DNA of 64,000 bases from positions 62,001 through 126,000 of the forward strand of contig JASHNW010000019.1 of the NCBI GenBank assembly GCA_030041435.1, in the 5' to 3' direction. Below the pieces are notes generated by a model, which ran no database searches, was not told where the DNA came from, and saw nothing but the letters and a program-made list of their open reading frames with translations. Within the stretch, counting starts at the first letter, position 1. Each line of letters starts with the position of its first letter. This stretch comes from Acidobacteriaceae bacterium. Its GTDB lineage: Bacteria > Acidobacteriota > Terriglobia > Terriglobales > Acidobacteriaceae. Positions 53,007 to 62,358 of the stretch are shown here, piece after piece. Both the position numbers and the translations under genes were made by a program.

Positions 53007-53992
53007 TCATGACGCGCACCCCGCTCCGCATCTCCATCGGCGGTGGCGGCACCGATCTTCCCTCCTGGTATCGGGATCACGGCGGCGGCTTCGTCATCTC
53101 CGCGGCCATCAATAAATACGTCTACATCACCGTCAATCGCAGCTTCCTGCCCGGTTATTTCCTCAAATACTCCGAAACCGAGCACGCCCGCACCTGCGAC
53201 GAGATCCGCCACCCCCTCCTACGCGAAGTCCTGCGCATGCATCGTGTCGCTGCGCCTCTCGAAGTCGTCAGCGTGGCCGACGTACCGGCCGGCACCGGCC
53301 TCGGATCGTCGGGAACCTTCCTGGTCGGCCTGCTGCACGCCATCTATGCCATGCGCCGCGAGCCGGTCACCGCCGAAGTCCTCGCCCGCGAAGCCGTCGA
53401 GATCGAGATGAATCGCCTCGGCGAGCCGGTCGGCAAGCAGGACCAGTACATCGCCGCGTTCGGCGGCCTGCTCTGCCAGGAATATTGTTCCGACGGCGAG
53501 GTCCGCGTAGCCCCGCTCCACATGAGCGAAGAATCCCTGCGCGAGCTGCGCGACTCCCTCATGCTCTTCTTCATCGGCCAGACGCGCAGCGCCTCGTCCC
53601 TGCTCGGCGAGCAGAAGCGCCTCTCCGAAGCCCACGACCCCGCCATGATCGACAGCCTGCACTTCGCTCGCGGCCTCGGTTATGCAATCCAGGCTGCGCT
53701 CGAAGCCGGCCGCATCCAGGATTTCGGCCCTCTGCTCCACCAGCACTGGGTGCGCAAGCGAGCGCGCTGCCGCTCCATGTCCTCGAACCATATCGACGAT
53801 CTCTACAGCCTCGCCCGCGAACGCGGCGGCGCCACCGGCGGCAAGCTCGTCGGCGCCGGCGGCAGCGGATTCCTCCTCCTCCACACCAGCGACCGCCGCC
53901 GCCTGCGCGACACCATGCTCGGCGCCGGCCTCAGCGAGATGGACTTTAGCTTCGACTTCGACGGCTCCGTGGTTCTCCTCCGCAATGCATGA
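53003..53992 (+). CDS. hddA: D-glycero-alpha-D-manno-heptose 7-phosphate kinase
   Basis: A 329-residue GHMP kinase. RTPLRISIGGGGTDLPSWY near the N-terminus, the ATP loop PAGTGLGSSGTF near 95-106, GKQDQYIAAFGG near 145 and GKLVGAGGSGFLL near 285 match HddA and related heptose/fucose kinases. It makes heptose 1,7-bisphosphate, the GmhB substrate. GTG 53003 overlaps the hddC stop; ATG 53009 is an alternative. Confidence 0.92.
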   Translation: MIMTRTPLRISIGGGGTDLPSWYRDHGGGFVISAAINKYVYITVNRSFLPGYFLKYSETEHARTCDEIRHPLLREVLRMHRVAAPLEVVSVADVPAGTGLGSSGTFLVGLLHAIYAMRREPVTAEVLAREAVEIEMNRLGEPVGKQDQYIAAFGGLLCQEYCSDGEVRVAPLHMSEESLRELRDSLMLFFIGQTRSASSLLGEQKRLSEAHDPAMIDSLHFARGLGYAIQAALEAGRIQDFGPLLHQHWVRKRARCRSMSSNHIDDLYSLARERGGATGGKLVGAGGSGFLLLHTSDRRRLRDTMLGAGLSEMDFSFDFDGSVVLLRNA

Positions 53993-54002
53993 GTCGACAG
54001 GT

Positions 54003-54088
54003 GTCATCTCCGGCGAAGCCGCGCAACAGCGCAGCCGAGGGACGATTGTCATCCCGAGCGAAGCCGCGCACCGGCGCAGCCGAGGAAC
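54003..54088 (+). repeat. Two tandem copies of a 40-base GTCATCCCGAGCGAAGC-type repeat
   Basis: Copies at 54003-54043 and 54048-54088 share GTCATC-(T/C)-CC-(G)-(A/G)GCGAAGCCGCGCA and GCGCAGCCGAGG. They fill the hddA-wzc-like gap. Dispersed intergenic repeats starting GTCATCC(T/C)GAGCGAAGC are familiar from many GC-rich genomes including acidobacteria; their role is unknown. Confidence 0.75.
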
Positions 54089-54127
54089 TCGCTTTTTCGT
54101 TCCCGCGCTCGCACCGGAGGTCCGTCC

Positions 54128-56446
54128 ATGACCTCGCGCAGTCTTGCTTCCGCTTCCTCTGACCCACCCGCCGAATGGACCGTCGCCGATCTGCTCGCCA
54201 TCCTCGCGCGCCGCCGCGCCTGGATCCTCGGCTCCCTCGCCGCCTGCTGCGCCCTCGCCGGTCTTTATTGGCTCTGCGCCACGCCTCGCTACCGCGCCAC
54301 CGCGATCATCGAAGTGCAGAAGCAATCCCGCGGCGCGTTCGGCCTCGACAACGCCACCGCCGACAGTCCCACCACCGACGTCAGCGACTCCTTTGACGAC
54401 AACCTCACCCTCCAGACTGAAATCGGCATCCTCCAGTCCGACTCGGTCGCCCTCGACGTCATCCGCCGCACCGGCCTCGAAGCGACGCCCGACTACTTCG
54501 CGCCTCGCCGCACCGCGTTCTCCTGGGCTCCCGCGCTGCTGCACACCATCCTTTTCTGGCGCAAACCCGTCGAGCCGCTCACTGTCCCCCTCGACAGCGC
54601 GCCCAATCGCCGCTACGCCGCCCTCAAAATCTTTGCGTCGCACTCCAAAATCGCTCCCGCGGCCGGGACCCGCCTCATTTCGATCGGCTACTCCGATCGC
54701 GACCCCGCGCGCGCCGCCGCCGTCGTCAACGCCCTGGTCCAGTCGCTTGCCGACGCGAGCTATCAGTCGCGCTCCGCCGATGCCGCGCAGTCCGCCGCCT
54801 GGCTGGAGACCCAGCTCGCCGGGCTGAAGCAGCAAACCGACGCCCTCGACGCGCGCGCCGCCGCCCTCGATCGCGAGGCCGGAGCCTTCGGTGACGACGA
54901 CGCCCACAACACCGTCCTCGCCCGCCTCGACGAGCTGAACGCCGCGCTCTCTGCCGCGCAGTCCAGCCGCATCGTCCGCGAAGCCATCTGGCGCGCCGTC
55001 CAGAACGGCAACCCCGAAGTTCTCTCCGGGCTCGGCGGCAACTCCTCCGCAGGCGTCAGCACGCAGAATTCCTTCGCCCTGCTGCAGTCTCTGCGCGCTC
55101 AGGAAGCCGTCGCCCAGTCCCAGATCGCCGAATCCGCCGGCCGCTATGGAGAAAACTGGCCCGCGCTCGCCGAGCAGCGCGCCGGATTGCAGACCATCCA
55201 GAAATCCATTCAGGATGAGATTCGCCGCCTCGGCGACCGCGCCCACTCTGACTACGCAGTCGCGCTCCAGGCCGAGAACTCCGCCCGCGACGCCTTCAAT
55301 CAGCAGAAGGACCTCGCCTCGCGCCTCACCGGGAACGCCGTCGCCCTGCGCCTGGCGCGCCAGCAAGCCGCGGAGAGCCGCAACCTCTACACCACGCTCC
55401 AGGGCCGCCTGCAGCAGGCCGGCGTGCTGGAAGGCCTGCACTCCGGCAACTTCGCCGTCGTCTCGCCGGCGCTCGTCCCTCCGCCCAACCACCCCACCAG
55501 CCCCAATGTTCCTCTGCTCGCCGCCGCCGCTCTCGCGGCAGGATTGTTCATCGGTTGCGCCGCCGCCATCGCCCGCGAGCTGACCGACATTTCCATCCAC
55601 TCCGCCACCCAGCTCGAAGCCCTGCTCGAAGCGCCCGTCTTCGCCGCGCTCCCCGCTCCGGATCCGCAGCCGTCGCCCATCCGACTCTGGTTCCAGCGAT
55701 TTCTCCCCCTCCCGGCTCAGCACGGCCTCGCTCTCGAAGCCGCTGCCGCCTCTGACTTCGCCATCCCCGCCCCGCAATCTCCCTACGTCGAAGCCCTGCA
55801 TCGCCTGCGCGCCAATCTCCTGCTCTCCCACAGCGGCAGCGCCCCCCAGGTCATCGTCATCACCGCCTGCGCGCCCAGAGAGGCGCATTCGTCCGCGGCG
55901 AACCGCCGCCCCTCAATTCCGCCCGAATACTCTGAAGACCCATCCCCCTCGCTCGCCCTCAACCTCGCCGCCGTCCTCGCCCGGCATGGCGCGCCCGTCC
56001 TCTGCGTCGATGCCGACCTGCGCTCCGCTCCCGCTGCCGGCGCCGGCCCCGTCGCACCCGGCCTCAGCGACGTTCTCTCGAGCGACGATGCGCCCACCTG
56101 CCATCACCCCGTCACCACGCCGCCGCTGCTCTCCGTCATTTCCTCCGGCCCGCGTCCGCCCTGTCCCTCCGAGCTCATCGCGTCCGTCCGTATGGCCGAT
56201 CTGCTCGTCCGCTGGCGCCAGGAATTCCGCTTCATCGTCCTCGACGGCCCGCCCGCCGTCTACGCCGACGCCCTCGTCCTCGCGCAGCTCTCCGACGCTG
56301 TGCTCCTCGCCGCTGGCGCCGAAGCAACCACGCGCGACGAAATCCTCTCCGCCTTCCAGGCCCTCAGCCGCCAGGTCGCCGGCCACGCCGTCCTGGGCCT
56401 GGTGCTTGAAGACACTCCGCAGGAAGGTCCCTATGCGCAGGCTTAA
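54128..56446 (+). CDS. Wzc-like polysaccharide co-polymerase with disrupted kinase P-loop
   Basis: A 772-residue protein: Wzz domain with membrane helices at about 34-54 and 463-485, a long periplasmic coiled-coil part, and a C-terminal BY-kinase-like domain. The Walker A stretch near 574-605 reads ITACAPREAHSS followed by about 19 extra residues before SLALNLA, so the GxGKST lysine is missing. Walker A' VLCVDADLRSA (near 626) and Walker B FIVLDGPP (near 701) remain. There is no C-terminal tyrosine cluster. Wzc proteins control glycan chain length and open the outer-membrane pore; this one probably works without autophosphorylation. Confidence 0.87.
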   Translation: MTSRSLASASSDPPAEWTVADLLAILARRRAWILGSLAACCALAGLYWLCATPRYRATAIIEVQKQSRGAFGLDNATADSPTTDVSDSFDDNLTLQTEIGILQSDSVALDVIRRTGLEATPDYFAPRRTAFSWAPALLHTILFWRKPVEPLTVPLDSAPNRRYAALKIFASHSKIAPAAGTRLISIGYSDRDPARAAAVVNALVQSLADASYQSRSADAAQSAAWLETQLAGLKQQTDALDARAAALDREAGAFGDDDAHNTVLARLDELNAALSAAQSSRIVREAIWRAVQNGNPEVLSGLGGNSSAGVSTQNSFALLQSLRAQEAVAQSQIAESAGRYGENWPALAEQRAGLQTIQKSIQDEIRRLGDRAHSDYAVALQAENSARDAFNQQKDLASRLTGNAVALRLARQQAAESRNLYTTLQGRLQQAGVLEGLHSGNFAVVSPALVPPPNHPTSPNVPLLAAAALAAGLFIGCAAAIARELTDISIHSATQLEALLEAPVFAALPAPDPQPSPIRLWFQRFLPLPAQHGLALEAAAASDFAIPAPQSPYVEALHRLRANLLLSHSGSAPQVIVITACAPREAHSSAANRRPSIPPEYSEDPSPSLALNLAAVLARHGAPVLCVDADLRSAPAAGAGPVAPGLSDVLSSDDAPTCHHPVTTPPLLSVISSGPRPPCPSELIASVRMADLLVRWRQEFRFIVLDGPPAVYADALVLAQLSDAVLLAAGAEATTRDEILSAFQALSRQVAGHAVLGLVLEDTPQEGPYAQA

Positions 56447-57434
56447 GATCGCTGCCTGGTTCTTCCTCATCCTCTGCCTCATTGCGGTCGTCGCTGCGCA
56501 GCAGCCGCCCGCAGCTCCCGCCTCCGCAACTCCGGCTTCCGCAAGCGGCTCATCCGCTCCGCCACCCGGCGCTGGCTCCGCCGCCGCAACGCCCGCAGCC
56601 GCCGCCCCCGAAAGCCTCCTCATCGGCCCCGGCGATCTGCTGCGCATCACCTTCGTCCGCGAGCCCGAACTCGAACAGCGTATCCGCGTCCTCGACTCCG
56701 GCCAGATCGTTCTCGCCCTCGCTGGCGCGGTTTCCGTTCAGGGCCTCACCCCCGCCCAGGCCGCCGCCCGCATCGCCGCTCAATACCGCGACGGAAAATT
56801 CCTCCTCCATCCCGAGGTCTCCGTTTTCGTTGAAGAATACGCAACTGAGACGGTGACAATTCTCGGCCAGGTCGCCCACCCCGGCAATTTCCGCCTCGAT
56901 GCCCCGCGCAGCCTCATCGATGTGCTCTCTCTCGCCGGCGGTCTCAACGAATTCGCCGACCGCCACATCGTCGTCGAGCGCGCCGCCAAAAACGGCGAGC
57001 CTGCCGAGCGCATCCGCGCTTTCCTGCCCAACAGCGCCGACGCCGCCCTCAACGATAACGTCCTCGTCCGCCCCGGCGACACCGTCATCGTCCCCAAAGC
57101 CGGCATCGTCTACGTTCTTGGCGACGTGGCCCACCCCGGCGGCTACGTCATGCAGAACGACTCGCAGCTCACCGTGCTCCAGGCCATCGCCCTCGCCGCC
57201 GGCGCCTCCAAAACCGCCAGCGAAAAGCGCGTTCGCCTCGTCCGCAACGTCGACGGCCTCACCCAGTCCATCGATCTCCCTCTGCGCGATATGGAGCGCG
57301 GCCGCCAGCCCGACGTCCCGCTCCAGGCCAACGACATCCTCTACGTGCCCTTCAGCCTCGCGAAGAACCTCTCCATGGGCATTGCCAACATCACCGCCGC
57401 CGCCAGCTCGGCGCTTATCTACGCGACCCACTGA
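56433..57434 (+). CDS. Polysaccharide export outer-membrane protein (Wza-like, SLBB domains)
   Basis: A 333-residue exported protein: signal peptide 1-22 (no lipobox cysteine seen), an Ala/Pro/Ser-rich stretch, a Poly_export domain starting LLIGPGDLLRITF near 65, and two SLBB domains (TVTILGQVAHPGNF and GIVYVLGDVAHPGGYV). It should form the outer-membrane exit pore with the Wzc-like protein. It overlaps that gene by 14 bases, with AGGAAGG as ribosome site. The missing lipidation cysteine differs from E. coli Wza. Confidence 0.92.
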   Translation: MRRLKIAAWFFLILCLIAVVAAQQPPAAPASATPASASGSSAPPPGAGSAAATPAAAAPESLLIGPGDLLRITFVREPELEQRIRVLDSGQIVLALAGAVSVQGLTPAQAAARIAAQYRDGKFLLHPEVSVFVEEYATETVTILGQVAHPGNFRLDAPRSLIDVLSLAGGLNEFADRHIVVERAAKNGEPAERIRAFLPNSADAALNDNVLVRPGDTVIVPKAGIVYVLGDVAHPGGYVMQNDSQLTVLQAIALAAGASKTASEKRVRLVRNVDGLTQSIDLPLRDMERGRQPDVPLQANDILYVPFSLAKNLSMGIANITAAASSALIYATH

Positions 57435-58753
57435 TGACGCCGCGCCGGAGTCTCGTATTCCCCAGGCCGCGCATCCTCGCGCTGCCCCTCGAAGATCTGG
57501 CCTGCGCCGCGCTCTTCGTCTTCTGGGCCATGCAGGGCGCCATCCCCGGCATCGCCCCGCCCCAGTCCCACGAAATGACCGGCGCGACCTACACCACGCT
57601 CAGCACCTTCGGCGGCATCCTCTCCCAGGCCGTCGCCGATGCTCTCCTCGTCTTTCTGGTCCTTCGCCACCCGCGCCTGCTGCTGCGCCGCATCGCCGCT
57701 CTGCCCTGGGCCGGCCTCTTCGCCCTGCTCGCCGTCGCCTCCACGGCCTGGTCGCTCGATCCCCTGCTCACCCTGCGCCGCTCCATCCCCTTCGCGCTGG
57801 CCGGGCTCTTCGGACTCTGGTTCGCCGCGCGCTTCCCCGCCGCGCGCCAGTTCGCCATCCTCCGCCTCGCCGTGGTGGCTGTTGCTCTGGCCACCAACGT
57901 CATCATCCTCGCCGCTCCTTCCATTGGGCTCGACCACTCCCCCGGTCACGCCGCCGACTGGCAGGGCGTTTTCACCCAGAAAAACGCCTGCGGACGCATC
58001 ATGGTCCTCGCCACCGCGATCATCCTCTTCGCGGATCGCATCACCGCGAAGCGCCTCGCCGCCCTCGCCCTCTTCCTCTTCGTCCTCATCATGAGCGGCT
58101 CCCGCGGCGCGTGGATCGTCGAATTCGCCGTCCTGCTTCTCTGGCTCCTGCTGCTGGCTGCGCGCCGCGCCGGTTCGCGCTTCCGCCTCGTCCTCGGCCT
58201 CGCCGCACCCGTCGTCGTCGCCCTGTGCGCTGCCGCCGCCGTTTGCCTCTTCCCCTGGCTCTCCCGCCTGCTCGGCCGCGATGCCACGCTCTCCGGACGC
58301 ACCCCCATCTGGGCCCAGGTCGCCCACTTCATCGCCCAGCGTCCTCTCTTCGGCTACGGATACGACGCCTTCTGGCGCGGCATGGTCGGCCCTTCGTTCC
58401 AAATCGATGCCGCCGTCCACTTCATCGTCGAGCACGCCCACAACGGCTTCCTCGAAATCTGTCTTGAGCTCGGCGCCGCCGGTCTCGCGCTCTTCCTCCT
58501 CAGCTATGCGAGCGCCTGGCGCAGCCTCTGGCGCCACTGGCGCACCGGCAACCTCGCTCCCATCGCCTTCCCCCTCGCCATCCTCGTGCTCATCGCACTC
58601 TACGACCTCGACGAAAACACGCTGCTCATCTACAACGGCATCTTCTGGCCGCTCTACGTCGCCGCGCTCGCCACCATCGCCAATCTCGACCCCAGGCGAG
58701 TTCGCGTGCGCACCGCAAGCGAGCAACAGCCGGCCCTTCAGGAAGTTTCATGA
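57434..58753 (+). CDS. O-antigen polymerase/ligase-family membrane protein (Wzy/WaaL)
   Basis: A 439-residue protein with about ten to twelve hydrophobic helices and the Wzy_C pattern: SGSRGAWIVEF near 215 and, in the large periplasmic loop, GYGYDAFWRG and FIVEHAHNGFLEICLELGA near 330-350. Such enzymes join repeat units (Wzy) or attach the chain to an acceptor (WaaL). The first base of its ATG is the last base of the previous TGA stop. Placement among Wza, Wzc and flippase genes favours the polymerase role. Confidence 0.9.
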   Translation: MTPRRSLVFPRPRILALPLEDLACAALFVFWAMQGAIPGIAPPQSHEMTGATYTTLSTFGGILSQAVADALLVFLVLRHPRLLLRRIAALPWAGLFALLAVASTAWSLDPLLTLRRSIPFALAGLFGLWFAARFPAARQFAILRLAVVAVALATNVIILAAPSIGLDHSPGHAADWQGVFTQKNACGRIMVLATAIILFADRITAKRLAALALFLFVLIMSGSRGAWIVEFAVLLLWLLLLAARRAGSRFRLVLGLAAPVVVALCAAAAVCLFPWLSRLLGRDATLSGRTPIWAQVAHFIAQRPLFGYGYDAFWRGMVGPSFQIDAAVHFIVEHAHNGFLEICLELGAAGLALFLLSYASAWRSLWRHWRTGNLAPIAFPLAILVLIALYDLDENTLLIYNGIFWPLYVAALATIANLDPRRVRVRTASEQQPALQEVS

Positions 58754-59898
58754 CCCCGACCGTCCTCATCTTTCGCACCGATCTGCTGCCCCCCTCAGAG
58801 ACCTTCATCGCCTCCCAGGCCCACGCCCTGCGCCGCCACGCCCCGGTTTTCGCCGGATTGCGCCGCGTCCGCACGGGCCTCGACCTCGACCCCTGCGAAT
58901 ACGTCACTCTCACCGCTACAAATTCCCTCCCCGACCGCCTCCGCCGCCGCATTTTCCTCGAAACCGGCCTCGAAATCGGCTTCGCCCCGCGCTTCTTCCG
59001 CTCGCTCGCCCTCCGCCGCCCCGCGCTCCTCCACGCCCACTTCGCCGTCGACGCCGCCGCTGCCCTTCCCATCCAAAAGCACCTCGGCGTCCCCCTCCTC
59101 GTCACCCTCCACGGCTACGACGTCACCGCCTCCGACGCATCGCTGCACCGCACAGCCGCCGGCCGCGTCTTCCTCCGCCGCCGCGACGCCCTCTTCGCCC
59201 GCGCCAGCCTGTTTCTCTGCGTCTCCGAGCACATCCGCGCTCAGGCCATCGCTCGCGGATTCCCCGCCGCCAAACTCCGCACCCTCCCCATCGGCGTTGA
59301 CCTCGATCTCTTCGCGCCCAACCCGCTCCGCTCCCCTTCGCGCGACCCCATCGTCCTGTTCATCGGCCGCCTCGTCGAAAAGAAAGGCTGCACGCACCTG
59401 CTCGGCGCCATGGCTCTCGTCGAGCACCGCCACCCCACCGCCAAACTCCTCATCGTTGGCGACGGCCCCTTGCTCGAGTCGCTCCGCGCCCAGGCCCGCG
59501 CCACCCTGCGCCGCTGCACCTTTCTCGGACCCCAGCCGCCGTGCATCGTCCGCGATCTCATGCATCGCGCCTCGGTCCTCGCCGCACCCAGCATCGTCGC
59601 CGCCGATGGCGACACCGAGGGCCTGCCCATCGTCCTCTGCGAAGCTCTGGCCCTGGGCCTGCCCATCGCCGCTTTCCGCGGCCCCGGCGTCTCAGAAGCT
59701 GTCGTCGACAATGAAACCGCCCTCCTCGCCCCCTCCAAAGACGAAGCCGCCCTCGCCGGCTGCATCTCCACCCTCCTCGACGACCCCGCTCGCGCCGCAT
59801 CGCTCGCCGCTGCCGGACGCCGCCGCGCCGAGCAGCACTTCTCCCTCGCCGCGCAAACCGCGCTCCTCGAATCCGTCTACGACGGGCTTCTGCAATGA
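58750..59898 (+). CDS. Family 4 glycosyltransferase
   Basis: A 382-residue GT-B retaining glycosyltransferase. The N-terminal part has LLPPSETFIASQA and LHAHFAVDAA; the C-terminal part has LFIGRLVEKKGCTHLL near 200, IVGDGPL and EGLPIVLCEALALGLPIA near 295, the usual E-x7-E site. It is a cytoplasmic enzyme adding an alpha-linked sugar to the repeat unit. Its ATG overlaps the previous stop (ATGA) and its own stop overlaps the flippase start. Confidence 0.93.
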   Translation: MTPTVLIFRTDLLPPSETFIASQAHALRRHAPVFAGLRRVRTGLDLDPCEYVTLTATNSLPDRLRRRIFLETGLEIGFAPRFFRSLALRRPALLHAHFAVDAAAALPIQKHLGVPLLVTLHGYDVTASDASLHRTAAGRVFLRRRDALFARASLFLCVSEHIRAQAIARGFPAAKLRTLPIGVDLDLFAPNPLRSPSRDPIVLFIGRLVEKKGCTHLLGAMALVEHRHPTAKLLIVGDGPLLESLRAQARATLRRCTFLGPQPPCIVRDLMHRASVLAAPSIVAADGDTEGLPIVLCEALALGLPIAAFRGPGVSEAVVDNETALLAPSKDEAALAGCISTLLDDPARAASLAAAGRRRAEQHFSLAAQTALLESVYDGLLQ

Positions 59899-61175
59899 AA
59901 GAAGAATCGCTGCGTCAGGGCTCGCTCTGGATGATCTCCGGCCAGGGCGTCTCCGTCGCCGCGCAGGCGCTCTACTTCGTCCTCATCGGCCGCGCCCTCG
60001 GCAGCCGCGAATACGGCGCCTTCGTCGGCGTCGTCGCCCTCGTCACCGCGCTCAGCCAGTTCTCTTCGCTCGGCATGGAAATGATCCTCGTCCGCAACGT
60101 CAGCCGCGATCGCGCTTCCTTCGCACCCACCTGGGGCCAGGCTCTCGTCATCCCCGCCGGCGGATTCTTCCTGCTCCTCGCTGCCGCCATGGTCTTCGCG
60201 CACTTTGCCCTGCGTCCTGACCTCCGCGTCCTCGTCCCCTGGATCGCCCTCTCCGACGGCCTCTTCGGCAAATTCGTTCAGCTCGCTAGCCGCGCCTTTC
60301 AGGGAGCAGCCCGTCTCGCCTGGACCGCGCGCCTCAGCGCCCTCACCAATCTCTGCCGCACCGCCACGGCCGCTGCCGTCTGGGCCTGGGCGCACGCCCA
60401 CGGCGCCCATCCCACCGCGTACTTCTGGGCGAAAATCTACTGGCTCTCCACGCTCACCGTCGCCCTCGCCGCCGCCGTGGTCGTCACCGCGCATCTCGGC
60501 CGCCCGCGCTTCCGCCGCATCCGCGCCCGCGACCTCTCGGAAGGCCTCAGCTTCTCCGTCTCCAGCTCCTCCATCTCCATCTACAACGACATCGACAAGA
60601 CCTTCCTCGTCAGCCTCGGCCAAACCACCGCCGCCGGCATCTACTCCGCCGCCTACCGCGTCGTCGATGCCGCCACCATGCCCATTTACAGCGTCTACGC
60701 CGCCGCCGCGCCGCGCTTTTTTCGCCAGGGAGCGGAAGGCGTCCACCACGCCGCCGCCTTCGCCCGCAGAACCCTCCGGCGCACGCTGCCTTACTCCGCG
60801 CTCGCCGCCGTGGCCATGTTCCTCGCGGCGCCCCTGCTCCCGCTCGCCTTCGGACCGTCGTTTCGCGAGTCGGTGGCCGCGCTGCGCTGGCTCTGCCTGC
60901 TCCCCGTCTTCCGCGCCCTCCACTACGCCTGGGGATCGGCCATCACCGGCTCCGCCTCGCAGTGGAACCGCACCCCCACGCAGTTCGCCGCTGCCGCCCT
61001 CAATCTCGGCCTCGATTTTCTCCTGATTCCCCGCTGGTCCTGGCGCGGAGCCGCCGCCGCCAGCCTCCTGACGGATGGATTTCTCGCCGCGGCCAGCTAC
61101 CTCGTCCTCGCACTACTCAGCCGACGGGATGCGCAACCGACCCAACCTGCTCCCGTCTCGACCGCCCGCCTTTGA
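59895..61175 (+). CDS. Polysaccharide flippase, Wzx/MOP superfamily
   Basis: A 426-residue protein with about 12 hydrophobic helices, starting GSLWMISGQGVSVAAQAL, with the family block GRALGSREYGAFVGVVALV near 30-48 and a central SFSVSSSSISIYNDIDKTFL. It should flip lipid-linked repeat units across the inner membrane for the Wzy-like polymerase. ATG overlaps the GT4 stop by four bases. It ends the export operon. Confidence 0.92.
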   Translation: MKEESLRQGSLWMISGQGVSVAAQALYFVLIGRALGSREYGAFVGVVALVTALSQFSSLGMEMILVRNVSRDRASFAPTWGQALVIPAGGFFLLLAAAMVFAHFALRPDLRVLVPWIALSDGLFGKFVQLASRAFQGAARLAWTARLSALTNLCRTATAAAVWAWAHAHGAHPTAYFWAKIYWLSTLTVALAAAVVVTAHLGRPRFRRIRARDLSEGLSFSVSSSSISIYNDIDKTFLVSLGQTTAAGIYSAAYRVVDAATMPIYSVYAAAAPRFFRQGAEGVHHAAAFARRTLRRTLPYSALAAVAMFLAAPLLPLAFGPSFRESVAALRWLCLLPVFRALHYAWGSAITGSASQWNRTPTQFAAAALNLGLDFLLIPRWSWRGAAAASLLTDGFLAAASYLVLALLSRRDAQPTQPAPVSTARL

Positions 61176-61299
61176 TGGCGCGAGAGGTCGCCCAAGATCT
61201 CGCCGCCCTTGTCGGAAGCCGAGGTGGCTACTGCCACGCAGTCACCGATGCGAATAGAATTGTCAGCTGCTGAGGCGGTTACACCAAGGGGGCCAGATC

Positions 61300-61512
61300 A
61301 TGTACTACAAGTGCCTACGCTGCGGTAAGAAGAAGGAGCTTCGACGGGGGTCAAAGACCGGAAACAACGCCGCCAGTTACCTGGCGGACGAGAAGCGGCT
61401 CGAGCAGTCAAAGATCGTTCACCTGCACAAGCACACCGGCCAGCGGAACCTTTGCCCGGGATGTTTATCCGAACTCGTTCGTTGGCAGGAGCCTCGCGCC
61501 GGCATGGCGTGA
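61300..61512 (+). CDS. Small zinc-ribbon-like protein
   Basis: A 70-residue basic protein with CLRCGKKKE at about residues 5-13 and CPGC at about 53-56, two CxxC pairs able to bind one zinc. AAGGGGG lies before ATG 61300. I do not recognise a family. It ends five bases from the convergent neighbour's stop. It may be a small nucleic-acid-binding protein, which is only a guess from the fold. Confidence 0.65.
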   Translation: MYYKCLRCGKKKELRRGSKTGNNAASYLADEKRLEQSKIVHLHKHTGQRNLCPGCLSELVRWQEPRAGMA

Positions 61513-61516
61513 ACGG

Positions 61517-62296
61517 CTACAATTCGCGGTACAGACCCCTTTTCAAGGTGTACGAGTCGCGCCACTCAGGGTGCTGGGCGCAGGCACGGACGATGGCACG
61601 CATACGCGCTTTCATCTCATCGAGCGTACCATTTTCGGCAGCGTCCGCAAATACACGCGCGAGGGGCTCCGTGTCACCCTCATTTGGTTGGAACGACAGA
61701 ACTTTTCTCGCCCATCGGCCGGCAATGAGGTCTCCCCAGGCCGCGTACGTCTCCGCCATGCCAGCCCACGCCATCGGATTCTCCGGGAACACGCGCATCG
61801 AATATAAATAACTGCCTGCGGCTCCGGAGAGATCTCCCCGCTCCAGCCGGTAAAGTCCGTAGGTGGAAAGCAGCAAGGCCAGCTCTGTCGCCGAGATCTG
61901 TCCATCACGCCCACTGAATGGCGGGATTGTCGCTTTGACTCGCTTATAGAGCTTGGGATTAGCCTTCAGGAACTCCATTAGCGACGCCACCTCACTCGGG
62001 GCCATCATGCTCAGCGCAGCCGCAGTGTGAGCCTCTTCATCCTGCCTGCCTTTGATCTGCAATGAAGCAAAACCTGCCATGATCACGAGAGCCGAGTAAT
62101 GGGCCCACGGAACCGCGATCAGGTCAAACCTGGTATTGCGGAGAAAGGCAATCCAGAGCGGTCCGACTACGAGCAGAATGGCGAGAGCAGTCTTCCAAGA
62201 GTGGTAGAGGAATCCAAATGGGCCTAACAGGACAACCAAAACGAAGGCCAGCCATGGATTTTTCTTCCGGCGATAGAACTCACCGATTCTGCCCAC
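61517..62296 (-). CDS. Membrane protein with C-terminal TPR-like repeats
   Basis: A 259-residue protein not recognised as a named family. Three hydrophobic helices lie at about 14-30, 36-50 and 64-77 after a basic N-terminus, followed by a soluble part with TPR-like helices (YGLYRLERGDLSGAAGSYLYS and NPMAWAGMAETYAAWGD in neighbouring repeats, about 145-200). It could be a membrane-anchored scaffold. Its codon use is less GC-rich than in the polysaccharide genes, which hints at a different history. Confidence 0.7.
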   Translation of the reverse strand: MGRIGEFYRRKKNPWLAFVLVVLLGPFGFLYHSWKTALAILLVVGPLWIAFLRNTRFDLIAVPWAHYSALVIMAGFASLQIKGRQDEEAHTAAALSMMAPSEVASLMEFLKANPKLYKRVKATIPPFSGRDGQISATELALLLSTYGLYRLERGDLSGAAGSYLYSMRVFPENPMAWAGMAETYAAWGDLIAGRWARKVLSFQPNEGDTEPLARVFADAAENGTLDEMKARMRAIVRACAQHPEWRDSYTLKRGLYREL

Positions 62297-62358
62297 GGTA
62301 GTGAACCTTACAGGAAACTGCCAGGAATTCTAGCATGGGGTCGCGCAACCGGCGGCAA

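Noticed and set aside
53219-55888. 889-codon open frame opposite hddA and the Wzc-like gene
   Set aside because: Crosses two real genes and a repeat on the other strand; composition is Gly/Glu/Arg-rich with no domain.
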